Assembly: GCA_002803225.1 (NCBI GenBank)
Contig: NXFV01001895.1
Span: 62,001-126,000, forward strand
DNA length: 64,000 nt
Direction: 5' to 3'
Source of the DNA: Gamarada debralockiae
Lineage: Eukaryota; Ascomycota; Leotiomycetes; Helotiales; Hyphodiscaceae
The position numbers and the translations under genes were made by a program. Under the pieces are notes generated by a model that made no database searches, was not told the DNA's origin, and saw only the letters and a list, made by a program, of their open reading frames with translations. Below, piece by piece: positions 22,432-34,968 of the stretch (position 1 is its first letter; each line of letters begins with the position of its first letter).

Positions 22432-24949
22432 TCATAGATCTGCAATATTCTTCTCAGCTTCCCATCTTTCATATACGTAACCGGTAGAGCTCTTTAGCTT
22501 GTACTCCCAAGTATTGGTGGCCGGATTGAGACTTGCGCCTACAACACTTAGGAACGGCCCAACCCCGCCAATGTCATCATTTCTCATGACGACCAATCTA
22601 CCAAAAGGAAATTTCTTTTTTGGTATACCCGAGAAAGTCAGTTCCGTCGCAGTGGCGCCTGGGACCTGAATAACGTCCTCTGTGTCTTTACTCGAGGCTG
22701 TAAGAGTAGAGACAGCGTCGCTCGGGGTACAAGCATACGGTGTTGTAGGAATCTCAGATTGCTCCGGCTTTGTGAGGTCAGAAGTGCGGTTCATCTTGTC
22801 ACTATAGCTCAAGTACCCGCTATCTCTCATGGATGAGCGTGAACATATTCTGTCAGCTCTTTGACAAGCCAAGCATGGGACACCATCCAGCGGGTTTCCA
22901 CGGCAAGGAATTTTGAGTTTTCGACATTGTTTGCAAGGCCCATAGTAAGGACGTAGGTTTTCCTCATTAGTTGAGGAAGCAAGACCCTTTGGTACCGCCT
23001 GCCTTCTCTTCAGGTGCTCCCAGTCCACTGAATAAGGTAGATTCTTTCCCTTACCCCCAACCTCTGCAGGCGATGTCGGACCAAAGACAGGATTGAATCT
23101 AGTAAGAGAGGTGAACGGATCGAATTTCGTCTTTAAGTTCTTCGCTGAATCGGTGAAAGTTGATTCGTTCTCGGTCTCGGGAACGGAAGGGACACGCCAG
23201 ACTTCGTCCGCAGATCCGAATGGAAGATCACGGCTCTTGGGAATCTTTTCAAAAGAGAGGACTCTTTTCTCAAGGATCTCGTACTCATGCGACTTCTTTC
23301 TAAGTTCAGCTCTTTGATATTGACATTGGTCATGCTCGCTTTGAAGAGACGTGCGGGCTATCTTCTGGATAGACGCTTCTTGCTGGAGCGCTGCACTCTG
23401 TTCTCGAAGGGAGTCGCTGTCGACGGTCGTGAGAAAGTTGGTAGACCTGATGGTTCCGAGCATTACCATGGCAGGTTCTCTAGGTAGATAAGCTAGCAAT
23501 GCAACTGGCATCGATACCATGAGAATAGTTGAGTCGCTGGCAAATCCAGCTTCGACCCGGATCGATTTTGCTGCAATAGGTAATGTTCCCAGCCAATCTG
23601 CAAAGAGTTCCGGAGATAGCTCTCGAGGTTTGATATCCTCGCTGATGCGAATGCTAAAGAGAAGCCTCGGGTACTCTGGAAGCGGACAGGTTGAAGTCGC
23701 AGATGATATCGTATCATTGGTGAAAGGACTTGTACCCTCCGAGTCAGATGGGCTTGCTGAGGATGAGCTTTGTTGTATAAGAGCCGGATTTTGTTCGGTG
23801 GACTTGCGGTCTTCAAGTGGCGGCACCACGTCTGTGGAAGATGGTGGTAACTGAGGTCCAGCTTCTGGGGGCGATTTCGCTGAAAGAGTGATACTTCGCG
23901 GTAGTTGATGGTCTTGCGTCAACACTAGGTGGACAGGCGCTTTCTTATGTTGCGAATCTTCGAGTCTCCATCCTTGAATCTCTGTGAATATTAGATTGTA
24001 CAGGTGCGCAACGGTGAACGAAGGTACGTGAGCGAGTTTTCGCAATTGTGATATCAATGCGTGAGTAAAACTGAATAGTCCGACGCCGTTGGCGATGCTC
24101 TTGAAATCGCAAGCTGCAAGCAGCTCCGTTACGCCATTTCCTATACGAGAGGTCAGATATGCAAAGCTGAAGGATTAGAGGGTTGAGTTCGTTTACCCTC
24201 GTCAGTATTGCTTGAGCCTGATGCACAACAGTCCAAGAGCACGAGGGCATCGGATTGCGACTCCTCCAAAGCATTCTGAATACCGGACCATTTGACAGTC
24301 GGGCATCGGTCCTGACTTCTATTCCGACGGCTGAAAACGAAGTTAGCAACCTGCTAAATCAAGGGAGGGTCTGACGAATGACGAACCTTGTCCACAACGG
24401 TTGGCCATGATTGCTTAACTTACCATGGCCTGCGTAGTATACAATCTTGAGGTGCTTTGAAGTACTACCTTTCAAGAAATTCAAAACCCTCATATTCAAC
24501 TCCATATGGCTATTAACCGGTGGAATCTGCCACTCTTCTACGTCAAACCCATACAAGTCAACAAAAACTTCCCTCAGCTCGCGTATCTCCAACGAGACAG
24601 GAAGCTGTGGGTCTTCATCCTCCCAAGACAACATCAGCACCGATACGTGAGTATACCTTGATCTCCTGTCACTTGAGAAAACAGCAGTCGCAGCATCCTG
24701 GAGCGCCTTCCCAAACTTCTCAAGATCGATGTGGTAATTCAGCCGATCTAGTTCATACCCAGACGGAGGAGGACGGCAGTCAGGCGTGGTTTCTCTTTCA
24801 TCGTCAATTTGAGGAGGGGCTACTTCGGTGTACTCGGATCGCAATCGGTAGCGGCGTCTTTCGGATTCACTATCTTCGAAGTCGTCAGCCTGCTCCTCCG
24901 TCGAACTCGAGCCGGGCCTCCGTCGTTTCTTTGATGCGGGTGTTGTCAT
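22432..24949 (-). CDS. Caspase-like protease with Zn2Cys6-type cluster
   Basis: Exons 24949-24387, 24330-24197 and 24140-22432 join exactly to 801 aa (two 56-bp introns). Order of parts: a Lys/Arg-rich disordered N-terminus with an NLS-like KKRRR; a caspase-fold (C14) domain around 85-260 with catalytic His175 in VYYAGHG and Cys223 in LLDCCASG; a fungal domain found next to such caspases (LLFSIRISEDIKPRELSPEL through LLAYLPREPAMVMLGTI); a coiled segment; then six cysteines at 635, 638, 645, 655, 658 and 665 with spacing CX2CX6CX9CX2CX6C, the Zn2Cys6 pattern; and a C-terminal block (FPFGRLVVMRNDDIGGVGPF). Both dyad residues are intact, so it could be an active peptidase. Protease targets and DNA binding are unknown. 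Confidence 0.85.
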
Positions 24950-25452
24950 GGCGGCTAGTGAGTGCTGAAGTCAACCGTGTACTAACTACAGAAATGGAAG
25001 GCATGATAAGTTGTGTTTATTGCGAGGTCATGAGGTGGCAGGCAGGCCCAGCCTCATGAGGTCGGTGTGAGAAAAGGCTTAGCGGGTCCATGGTTGCAGG
25101 GGTTGGTGGCTGATTGGCTCCCCGGATTGGCAGGAAGACCATTCGAATCCTCAAGTCGTTTGTCTTCGACATATTTACACTTGCAGTACAGTACATAGCA
25201 CTTCCAACTTGGAGGTCTTTGAAATTGCCGAGCTCTATTCTTGCAGACTCAAAGCTATGTGCCCTCTATCTATCTCGTCTTATCCAACAGTCTTTTCTTC
25301 CAAGCCTCTAGACAAATGAAACCCATATGTGTGACCCATGTCTATGTAAGCAATGCTTCCAATATAATTACAAACTTAAAACTTAAAATATTAGAGGAAA
25401 AAAGAGAAAAAAGACATTGAACCTAGACAAACTCCCAGCAAATGCGAAAAAT
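24950..25452. other. Intergenic, nothing recognised
   Basis: Upstream of the caspase-like gene and downstream of the ABC transporter stop codon. AT-rich near 25320-25410, probably the transporter's 3' UTR and poly(A) region. Confidence 0.45.
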
Positions 25453-28400
25453 CTATTCCTTCTTCGTCTTCTTCTTCGAATTCTTCGGTACGCGAACAAG
25501 CCAGTAGAAGAAAATCGCTCCCGCAATATTAAACGCGATGTAGACGAAAAGGAGACCAAAGTTGCGCCATCGCTGGCTATAATGCGAACTAACCGAAGCC
25601 AGGAACGCATTCGTATCAGAAAGCGAGCAGAAAGAGCAGTCGGTCGTTGCGTTCGAATCAAGCAGGTATCCGCCCGCTGTCTTGATATAATCGCCCAAAT
25701 AAGTCCCGCAAGTCTCGCTGGATGGAGGATTAAAGTGCAAGTATTCGATATCTGCGCACACGACGTTGGTGTTTGCCAGACCAGTAGACATCACGCCGCT
25801 TACAAGGTAGGTGAAGGGTGAAACGCGGTACATGAAGATCCAGAAACCGGGGAGTTGTGCAGGGCCAGCTAGGACACCGCAGAAAATTAGGCAGAGGGAG
25901 AACATCAAGTTGGCGAGATTCCCGGCTGTTTCGGCGCTATCCATTCCTGCGATGACGAGGTGGGTGAAGGTTGAGGTGAACATAAGGAATTCCCAGATGA
26001 AGAGGAACATTAGGCCACCACGCTCCGCGACGGCACTAGTGGGTTCGGCGTTGCGGTAGAGACCGATTGGGTAGTACCAGCAGAAGAAGATGAGGGCGCC
26101 CATTAGTGTGTTCCATGGAAGCTCGACGATGATGTTGGAAAGAATGAAGACTTTCCAGGAGTAGGTCTTGGATGGTCTTTCACGGACTTCGTAGAGGGCT
26201 CGCTGTGTGACGAAGTGAGGCATGATTTGTTGGACCAAGTTTCCGAAGACTGTGGAATCTCAGTCAGTATTTTTTTTGTGGGGGATTGATAAAATAGCCG
26301 AGTGAAGTTTTCCGAATTGAGAATTACTTACTTGTGAGAAGCATGAAGATGGAGAAGAGCTGGTTCTGCATGCCCTGGAGGGATGTAGGTGATCGCCAAA
26401 AGGAGAAACCGATGAAGAGACCGGAGGAGATACAAAGAACAGTTTTTGAATATAGATAGGAGGGTGTCCGCCAATATTGCTCAAAGACTCGTTGAAGAAC
26501 AGTCCATAATTGTAGGCCGAAGGGAGCAGCAAATTGATCGAGAGCCGTTGGATCTTCGTCGATCTCCTTCTGAGCGAGCTTCTCCTTCATATCCGCGAGA
26601 GTCGCTTTCACAGCCCGTCGCTCTTCGGAATTCTTCCACGTTAAAGGCCAATCGACAGTGGTTTCGGAACCGGGAGCAGCACCAATGACCTCCAACATCC
26701 ATTCAGCAGGATTTTCATCAGAACCACAAGGCCTGGCCCCGTTCCTCTCGAAATAGCTAGTCAAAATCTTAGAGCTTTCTCCCACCTCTCCAAAGTAAAC
26801 CGTCTTGCCACCCTTGGCTAGAAAGAGAAGTCTGTCGAACTCCTGAAAGAGAATAGCTGAAGGCTGATGAATCGTGCAGAGAATAGCTTGACCGTTGTCT
26901 GCTAATTTTCTAAGAAGAGCGCAGATGGACCAGGCAGTTTGACTGTCGAGACCGGATGTGGGCTCATCAAGGAAGAGCAGAAGAGCAGGCTTGGCAGCCA
27001 TTTCGACGCCGATTGTAAGACGCTTTCGCTGTTCGACGTTCAGTCCTATAACATGTCAGATATCTGTCTCGGTTTTCAATTGCTTATAACAAGTGAACAT
27101 ACCTTCACCAGGTACACCAACGACGGCGTCGGCATAAGACTCCATTTCCAGGACCTTGATGACTTCATCAACATAGGCAACCTTCTCCTTTAGTGGAGTC
27201 AACTTGGGCTGTCTCAAGATAGCGCTGAACGTCAAGGCCTCTCTGACAGTCGAAGTTGCCAAGTGAAGATCTTGTTGCTGAACGTATCCCGTCTTTCTCT
27301 GGAAACCCGTGTTTCGTTCTCGACCATCGACCAACATTTGACCAGTAACTACACCCATAGTGGTACGGCTAGCAAGGACATCCAATAAAGTAGTCTTGCC
27401 AGCACCGGAAACACCCTGTAAGTTGTCATGTTAGCATCCCGGATCCTTCTGAGTCGGGTTTAGCTTACCATCAATGCTGTCAAAGTTCCCGGTTTGACCC
27501 ATCCATCGACATCGTCCAACAATCTGCGTGGCTCGCCTTTGATCTTGATATCGTAGTTGACGCCATCCCAATGGAACACAGCAGTCTGTTTTTGAATACT
27601 GGCAGGAGCATCTGGGATGGTCCTCTCTCTGGCAAGAACAGTTTCCGTGTTGACCCGATCTTCGACATTTGACTCCTCGTCAGTTTTCGGTCCCAGGTCT
27701 GGAACGGCCCCCCGTCTGAATAGCAAAACTTCACCCTTGGACTTCTTTGCAGATATGAACTCTGTTGCTGTGAGGTAGACCGCGAGACCAAAGATCATGA
27801 GAGCGATGATAATCCCGAGATTTCTCCATAGATGAGAAGCATGGTATTGGAAGTTGACGTTGAGGTACGTATCTCCGTCGACAAAATTCGCGCCCGCGGC
27901 AGCTCCAGTGGTTGAACAGATCCTTTGGTCGGGAGACATATTGTTGTAATTTGGACCACCAGTAGAAGCGAAATCTCCGGATGGGATAAAAACCGAGCAG
28001 GGTATTGTCCGCTTGTGGAATTCGTTGATCATAAGAGCTTCAAACGCATACGCCACTGGATCAAGCCAGTTTATCCATCTGAACCAAGGATGCATATCTC
28101 TTGTTGGAATGGCAAAACCAGTGTAAATAACCAAAGCAAGGATGAAAATTGCAGCCGGTGCCATTGCTTGAGACAGTGTCCTCGAGAGCGCCGCGATAGA
28201 CCGGAAGTACATTGACATCGTCAGCGTGCACATGAACGTGAACAAGAAAAAGACGAAGAAGTGGCCGGGGGTTCTTCGGAGATTTGTCATGAAATAGAGG
28301 GTCAGATCGAATAAGATGGTAGTTCCAAGTTTGTTGGGAAGCTCGCAAAGCATGGAGGCCATAGCTTCAGCAAATGGGTGATAGAAGGCGTATTTGGAGT

Positions 28401-30671
28401 GCTTTTCCACGATCGGTCGTTGCGCGTAAAGGGTTAGAATCTATTGACAATTAGATCTGGCAAAATCATATTCTAAAATCATGGATTCGTACCTCTAGGG
28501 CACTTTGGAAAGCTGCCATCAAAATAGCGAAGAAGAGTAGAGCTCCCTTGCTGTAGAGAGAACCCGTTTCATTAGGCAGGTTGTAGAACACGCTACCAAT
28601 GATCAAAGCGATGATAACCTGACCAAGTAGACCCGTCAAGAACAGACTCATGTCACCTGCCAGACGTTGATAGCCTCTTTTGACACAGAGCCTGATTTGC
28701 ATTGGGACTGAAAGTGTGTACGGCGATTTTACACGCTGGCTCTTGGCTTGTGTCGCTGTATTAAATAACGTTAGTACTAAGTTCAGATTGAGCTTTCGGG
28801 AATGGGGCTGAATACCCTTTCGAGACACTTTGAATTTCTCCAATGCCTCTCCACCAATGGGGTATTGTCGATCGAATTCGTCAATCTCTCGTAACAGCTG
28901 AGCGCGATCCTCACTCTTGTGCCACATGGCAGCAAACTCATCTGCTGTATATGGGGTTTTGCCTTCAAAGCCTGGTCGTACGATTCGTTCAGCTGGACTG
29001 GTTAGACTGGTTAAGAAGTCGGCAGTGGTTTGTCGGGGTGGACACTCGAATCCCATATTAACAAAGAACGTCTTCGCTGCATGGATATTTCCAAAATAGA
29101 TTTGCCTTCCTTCGTACAACACAGCAACTTTGTCAAACACCTGTAGGCACCACTTAGTAATGGAGTGAGAAGACGTTCGTGGTTGAACTCACGTCGTAAA
29201 TTGATTGAGATGCTTGATAAATTGCCACCACTGCAGTCGATCCGGTCATTTCTGTTGAAAGTCGCAGTGTTTTGACAAATTCGAGGGCTGTTGCAGAGTC
29301 GAGACCCCGAGTACTGTTGTCCCAGCACTGCAATGGGCTACCACCGAGGGCTCTGATATTCAAAAGACGTTAGTAAATATAAACTAGACAGTTATGGTGA
29401 AAATTAGAGCCACGAGATATCAACCGGTCAATCCTTTCCGTGATCGAGTAATTGGTTGCACGCGAGGCGCCATGTGTAACTCTGTCGACTTCACCCGTTA
29501 AAATGAAGTTGGCGTTTTGAGATCTAAACATAGATCCTTCCAAACATGCCCAATTATTGAAACGGATTGAGTGACTGATATCTTATGTTCAACTCTTCGA
29601 GAGTTTCTAAGGAAGTACGTACGCTTCAGCGATACTAACACGCTTGCGCTCGCCACCACTAACGCCACGGATGAAGTCGTTTCCAACCTTCGTGTTGATA
29701 GTATGGGAAAGTCCAAATATTGTCATAATGACATCTCGCATGTGTTCGGCGTAGCGATCTCTCGTAATTCCTGGGATCCTATTGCGGGGTGCTGAGACAA
29801 TCCAGTCAGCAAAATCAAGCATTCCCCGGACGTAAGCACCTTACCTCTGGCCCGAGCAGCAAAATCCAACGTCTGACCTACAGTCAATTGAGGGAAATGT
29901 ACATCGACTTCAGCCTGGTAAATGCACTCTCTATGAAAATAACTGAGTCAGCATTTTCTCCGGGGACAAGGAAAAGGAAAAGAGAGCTGACCCCCGAAAA
30001 TCTTTGTGCATGGTCTTCATTGGAATGCCTTGGTAGTTAATGTAAGATTCTTCAGCCACATAGAAACCCCCAGTCTCTCCACTGATAGTTTTCAAAAGCG
30101 TAGAACATCCAGATCCAGGTCGACCAAGGACCACAAGCATCTCTCCACTCTTGACCAATCCATCAAAATCTCTCAAAATTTGTATCTTCGTTTGTTGTCG
30201 TTGACCAATGAGTCGTTTGAACAAACTGGGAGCTTCCAAAGGATAATTACCAAAAGTCTTTTGGTAGTCGGTTGGGTTGCCAAAGCCATGAGCACTCAAG
30301 TTCTTGTAGGCTACACCTGCGGTTCTTCCTGGGTATCGTTCTGGGTCTCGCGACTGGATGCCCACCAAGTTCTTGGTCCATGCGCGCGCGCTGAATTTGC
30401 CGGACGAAGGGTCGAGTAGAGGGTTGTCGGAGCCTTCAAAAGGGTTGATGTATTCTCCAGAGGGGTGTTTAACTGATGATTGAGTGAAGGCTCGGGCGAG
30501 TTGGTGGATGGTTTCCTTTTCATCTATCGATTGCGTTACTGAGGAGTGCTCTGTTGGCGAATTGCTGGTTTGTCGTTGATGGTCGCCACTCTTCTCATCC
30601 ACAAATTCCTCAATTTTGTCAGCAAGGCCTTCTGCTTGCGGCAGAGCGCCCCATGGGGTTGCGGAGGCCAT
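25453..30671 (-). CDS. PDR-type ABC multidrug transporter (ABCG)
   Basis: Full-size ATP-driven efflux pump of the plasma membrane. Ten exons: 30671-29992, 29930-29845, 29791-29623, 29352-29193, 29140-28816, 28755-28493, 28440-27469, 27415-27103, 27045-26332 and 26249-25453; all phases close, giving 1,492 aa. Domain order NBD-TMD-NBD-TMD. NBD1: Walker [10 protein letters not shown] (183-191) with Cys where Lys is usual, signature VSGGERKR (299-306), Walker [13 protein letters not shown] with Asn where catalytic Glu is usual. NBD2: canonical Walker [10 protein letters not shown] (from 886), degenerate signature LNVEQRKR and canonical [13 protein letters not shown]. This asymmetry is the normal PDR pattern. 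Introns are 52-82 bp except intron 3 (270 bp). Fungicide or metabolite efflux is likely; the substrate is unknown. Confidence 0.95.
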
Positions 30672-31652
30672 TTGAGTTCAGCCTTGCGTTCCAGATCCGC
30701 AGCGTTGGAAGTCAATCAAGGGAAATTCCGTTCAATGCATCAGTGACGGGACTGATGGCGAACCGCTGACTATTAAAGGAGAGAACACAATAAATCTAAA
30801 CAATACTAAGTGCTAAAACTGGGTAAAGGAGTGTAATAATGGACGTGAAAAAACGAACACGAACACGATAAATTGGAGCTCGAGGCTACGAGGAGCCACT
30901 TACGATGCGATCCGTCAATATGCATTTTGATGGGGGCCTCGATAAAAACCTTGGCGATGCGATGGCGAACCTTCTCTCGGAAAGCTCAACACCCGCATCC
31001 GTCGTGGAGGGAGGCAACAACGGGCAATTTTACACGAGTCCAAGCACGGAAATTGCTCGGATCGAAATGACCTTTGCACAATTTATGAATAACAGATCCA
31101 ATCGCATATTTTGATTGGTTGAACGGAGCGCTGAGTCATTATCCAATCGTCCGTCGTCGAATGGCCGTGGATGGACTGTGCCTCTCGGGAACCGGAAACT
31201 TCTGGTGGACCTTGAAGCCAGGCTGAAAAGAGGGGGTGAACCGCTGAAGACGCGTTACTGTAAAATACTTGTTTGGTGTAGACCCCACCTTCCCCACTGT
31301 GTAACTAGGTCAGTCGAAGAAAGGGTTTTAATGAAAAACGGGGCTCCATAATATCCTGTTCCAGCATTTTGGACTTCTGTAAATCTCAGAACTGTCTCCT
31401 TTGCGAAATTTCTCTCAGATCAGACGAAGCCAATATAGAGAGGACAACAAGACCGTCAGCCGCAAACCTGTCTCAAGTCGTGAATGGTAGGCATTTCAGG
31501 CAGTCGAAATAATGTAAACAGGAATAGTTCATCTCATGTGTAACACACCGTATTCTCAATATTAGTACGGGACTGAACCCACAGCTGACACTCAATATCC
31601 ATGATCACCTCCATGACTCACTCTGATACATAGTTCCTCAGACGTTGCACTT
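30672..31652. other. Intergenic, ABC transporter upstream region
   Basis: About 1 kb upstream of the ABC transporter start and beyond the 3' end of the Fpg gene. No coding content. I searched it by eye for the palindrome TCCGCGGA and did not find it. Confidence 0.45.
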
Positions 31653-33111
31653 CTACGTTTGAGAGACACGACCTGAACGACGTCGGCCTGCTGTCGAGTC
31701 CGAATTCTTCTCCGCCGACTCGGTAGCGCTGGCCTTCGTTGATGCCGGGACAGCCTTGCGTTTCTTTGTTTTGCCATTGGGTGTCTCTTCCTCCTCAGCC
31801 TTGACTGCATCAACAACCTCCGATTTCTTTTCTCGACCTTTACCATTGGCTTTCTTGGCCGTTACCGGTTCCTCGTTGACATCCATAGATACCTCTTCGT
31901 CAGTTGCTTTCCTCTTCGAAGTCTTTCCATTCGCCTTGGTCTCAGGGACACCGTTCTTCTCTTCCGTCTTCAAATCACCAGCAACAGCTCCAGTCTTCTT
32001 CTGCACACTTGGCACCACGCAACTCGTTCTCCCGCCAACTGTCAGAAACGTAATTTTTGCTCCATTAGGTAGAGTGGTCGATGCATCTTTCTTCCCCTTT
32101 CCCCACCGATGATTGAACAACCACTCATCCGGAAACTTGCTCGAGTCTCCCAAGGCATCCACCGCCGTCTGACACACATGCATAATTGAGCTATGCAACT
32201 GCTTTAGCTGCGCCGAGCTGAAAGTGTCCGAATATTGCTCCGGATGAAGCTTTGCATGGTACAGAACCTCATCTCTGAGTTATGTTAGCAATGTATAAAC
32301 AGCATCGGAATCTCGGAGACTCTTGAGAAGTTTGTTTCCGGAACACTACATACCCAACCCAGTTTCCAATGCCACTGATATTTGCCTGGTCCAGAAGAAG
32401 CGCCTTCACAGGGATATGTTTACTCCTCATCTTTTGCTCCAACCACTCCTCTGTCAAAATATGCTTGTCAATGATGGGATCCGGACCATTCTCCTTCAAA
32501 GGAGTCGTATTTCTTATGTCTTCAGCGGCACAATCGACCAACCGAATCCGGGCGAATCTTCGTGCATCCGTGAAAGCTGCTTCAACCTTCGGTTCCTCCT
32601 TCGTTTCTAAATGAAACTTCCAATACTTAGGAGGCCAAACTTCCGCATCTTCTGAATTCTTGGTTCGATAATGAATCGATGGTTCTCCTCGTATGTAGAA
32701 CCAACCTGCAGCTCTTAGCATGTGATTCAGGGATCGGAGGATGGGCTTACCTGTCATTCCGAAGTGAAAGACTGGGTGAGGAGGAGAGGACATTATCAGC
32801 CTAAATACGCAAAAAATCAGTGACTGGATATAATTGAGCGATTAGAAACTACTACATACCAAAAGTACTTTCCCTGCTGTCCCGCATCCACGACTTTCTT
32901 TCCCGTCAAAGACTTCTGGAATTCGGCTCCACTTGTGCCTACTTTCCCAAATACGCTTGAATCATCTTGAGCCTTGACGACTTGAAGAGTCTTTCCAACA
33001 AGACTTCTTCGAAGATAATGTACAATACGCGCAACTGGAAGGGAGAGATGTCAGCAGTCAAAAGGAGGTTGAATTTAAGTTTCAGGCCTTACCTTCTGCT
33101 ATCTCAGGCAT
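31653..33111 (-). CDS. Formamidopyrimidine-DNA glycosylase (Fpg/MutM family)
   Basis: Base-excision-repair glycosylase/AP lyase acting on oxidised purines, probably nuclear. Exons 33111-33093 (only 19 bp), 33034-32860, 32800-32354 and 32274-31653 join to 420 aa. The protein opens MPEIAEVARIVHYLRR, so the catalytic Pro2 and Glu3 are present once the initiator Met is removed. VFHFGMTGK and the helix-two-turn-helix block LLLDQANISGIGNWVGDEVLYHA match the family. In place of a four-Cys zinc finger, LTVGGRTSCVVPSVQKKTG matches the zincless finger of plant and fungal Fpg. The long Lys/Glu-rich C-terminal tail (KRKA repeats) resembles those of the eukaryotic proteins and may carry nuclear signals. 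Divergent from PEX11. Confidence 0.92.
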
Positions 33112-33476
33112 ATTCGGGTCGTCCACAAGAACAGGATATCTTCTAAGTCTTCAAATATCCAATCTACGTTCAAAACTCGATTCGTTTAAGGCTCCTCGTT
33201 GCTTAAAGTGGTTCAACACACAAGAGGTGAATATGAGTAACGTGAAAAAGTGGAGTCATCAAGTGCGGCGTGGCTGCCTCACTTTCAGCCTCGTATTTGA
33301 GTCCAAAACCCGGGACTTCTCCACGTTCAACCTCGGCCCGCATCTTAGTGTCAATGCATGAGATAAACAACCGAGTATCACAAGCACATTCCAGACTTCA
33401 ACAAAACCCAACCGCCATCTCCTAAAACTTCAGACCTGTATCATTACCTCTCGATTTGCACTCATTAACCGCCAAA
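33112..33476. promoter_or_regulatory. Bidirectional promoter region, Fpg gene / PEX11
   Basis: The 365 bp between two divergent start codons must contain both promoters and 5' UTRs. I see no unambiguous binding-site motif. Confidence 0.5.
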
Positions 33477-34316
33477 ATGGTCGCTGACTCGCTCGTCTAC
33501 CACCCCTCCGTCGCCCATTACCTGAAGTTCGTCGCGACAACAGTAGGCCGAGATAAGCTCCTCCGAACCCTCCAATACTTCTCCCGATTCTACGCCTGGT
33601 ATCTATACCGCACAAATGGCACGCCGGGCGAGATTGCGCCTTTTGAGGCCATGAAGAAGCAATTCGGACTCGTGCGCAAAGCAATGAGAGTCCGTATCCC
33701 CTCTCCTCCGCTCTCCTCCCCGTTTACCACCCTCCTCCCCGTTTAGCACCCTCTAAGCTGATAAGTCGCACCACAGCTCGGAAAATTCGTCGAGCATTTC
33801 AAAGCTGCAGCCGTAATGGCTGATTCAAAAAACCTGGATCCGGTTATTAAGTACTGTGCTGTTGGCAGGCAGCTGGGATACGCGGGATACTTGACTTTGG
33901 ATACGTTGACGTTCTTGGATGCGGCAGGGATTAGGAAGAGTCCTACTGCCAAGAGATTGCAGCAGGAGGCGTACAGATGTTGGATGATTGGGTTGGTGTT
34001 CAGTACTGTGTCGGGGGCCTACTCGCTGTATACTTTGAGACAACAGCAGGCGAGGGTTGATAAGAAGGACGGGGAGGGTGTTGTTGCTAGCAAGAGAATT
34101 GAGAAGTATGTCACTCCTGCAATGTGGAATGGTTTACTGACAGGAAGTGACAGGGAGCGTGCGGCCATCAACCTGCAACTGATCTCCGATCTTTGCGATC
34201 TTACAGTTCCCACCTCGGCACTTGGATTCACGAATTTCGATGATGGATTTGTTGGTTTGGCAGGTACGGTCAGCAGTTTGATTGGTGTATATGGTCAGTG
34301 GAAGAAGACAGCTTGA
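33477..34316 (+). CDS. PEX11: Peroxisomal biogenesis factor Pex11
   Basis: Peroxisomal membrane protein that drives elongation and division of peroxisomes. Exons 33477-33689, 33777-34105 and 34154-34316 give 234 aa, the normal family length. The start (MVADSLVYHPSVAHYLKFVA) matches the Pex11 N-terminus, with TVGRDKLLRTLQYFSRFYAWY after it forming the amphipathic helix region. Membrane-associated helices follow (KRLQQEAYRCWMIGLVFSTV). The C-terminus (VGLAGTVSSLIGVYGQWKK) is typical. The second intron is only 48 bp, has no stop and is a multiple of three, so retaining it would insert 16 residues without breaking the frame; family conservation (RIEK/ERAAINLQL) argues it is spliced. Confidence 0.93.
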
Positions 34317-34968
34317 GTGGGTGAGAGGGAGCGACGAAAAGGATTAAAGGGACATGCTGAGTAGCAAATTGTACCTAAGTAGGGAACTTGATATTTTCGT
34401 TGTCTTGCTGCATGTTACGATAGAGTAATTTACCTGGTTTTGATACTTGCAACCCGGATTACTGCTGTTACTGGAAGTCCAATTGTTTGGTCTACTCAAG
34501 CTACTTCTTTCTTCAGAAAGAGCAAGAGTCGAGCAATTGGCCGCTTTAGAGGTACCCGAGGAAGTCTGGTCGTGCCGCTGTCAGAGTGCGTACAGAGCCG
34601 CAAAAGTGCTTATTTTGACCCCTTTCACAAAACCCCGGGTTCAGATTTCACAAGTACGAACAAGATGCCAGTGCGATTCTCCACTTACCTTTCGCATCTT
34701 GCTTCAGTGAAAGGAGAGTGGATCCGACAGGGGCTTCGCAAGATCCGCTGTTGAAGCCTCAAAAACTCCTTGATCGCGGCCCCTTCACCACCGACGTGAC
34801 GAAGCCTCCGCTCTCTTTATGTATACCGCAAATAATTGAATAACCAAATGAATCAATACGAAATGAATTTTCTTGACAGTTTCCTCTACTTCCAATCAGT
34901 TGTCACTGGATTGTCACTGTTGTTCCATTATGCTTTTCTCGCAGGCAAAAAAGGTCGGAATACAATAA
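34317..34968. other. Intergenic, nothing recognised
   Basis: Between PEX11 and the MFS pseudogene. The open frame at 34440-34754 looks random. It may contain decayed upstream sequence of the MFS gene, but I cannot recognise any. Confidence 0.4.
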
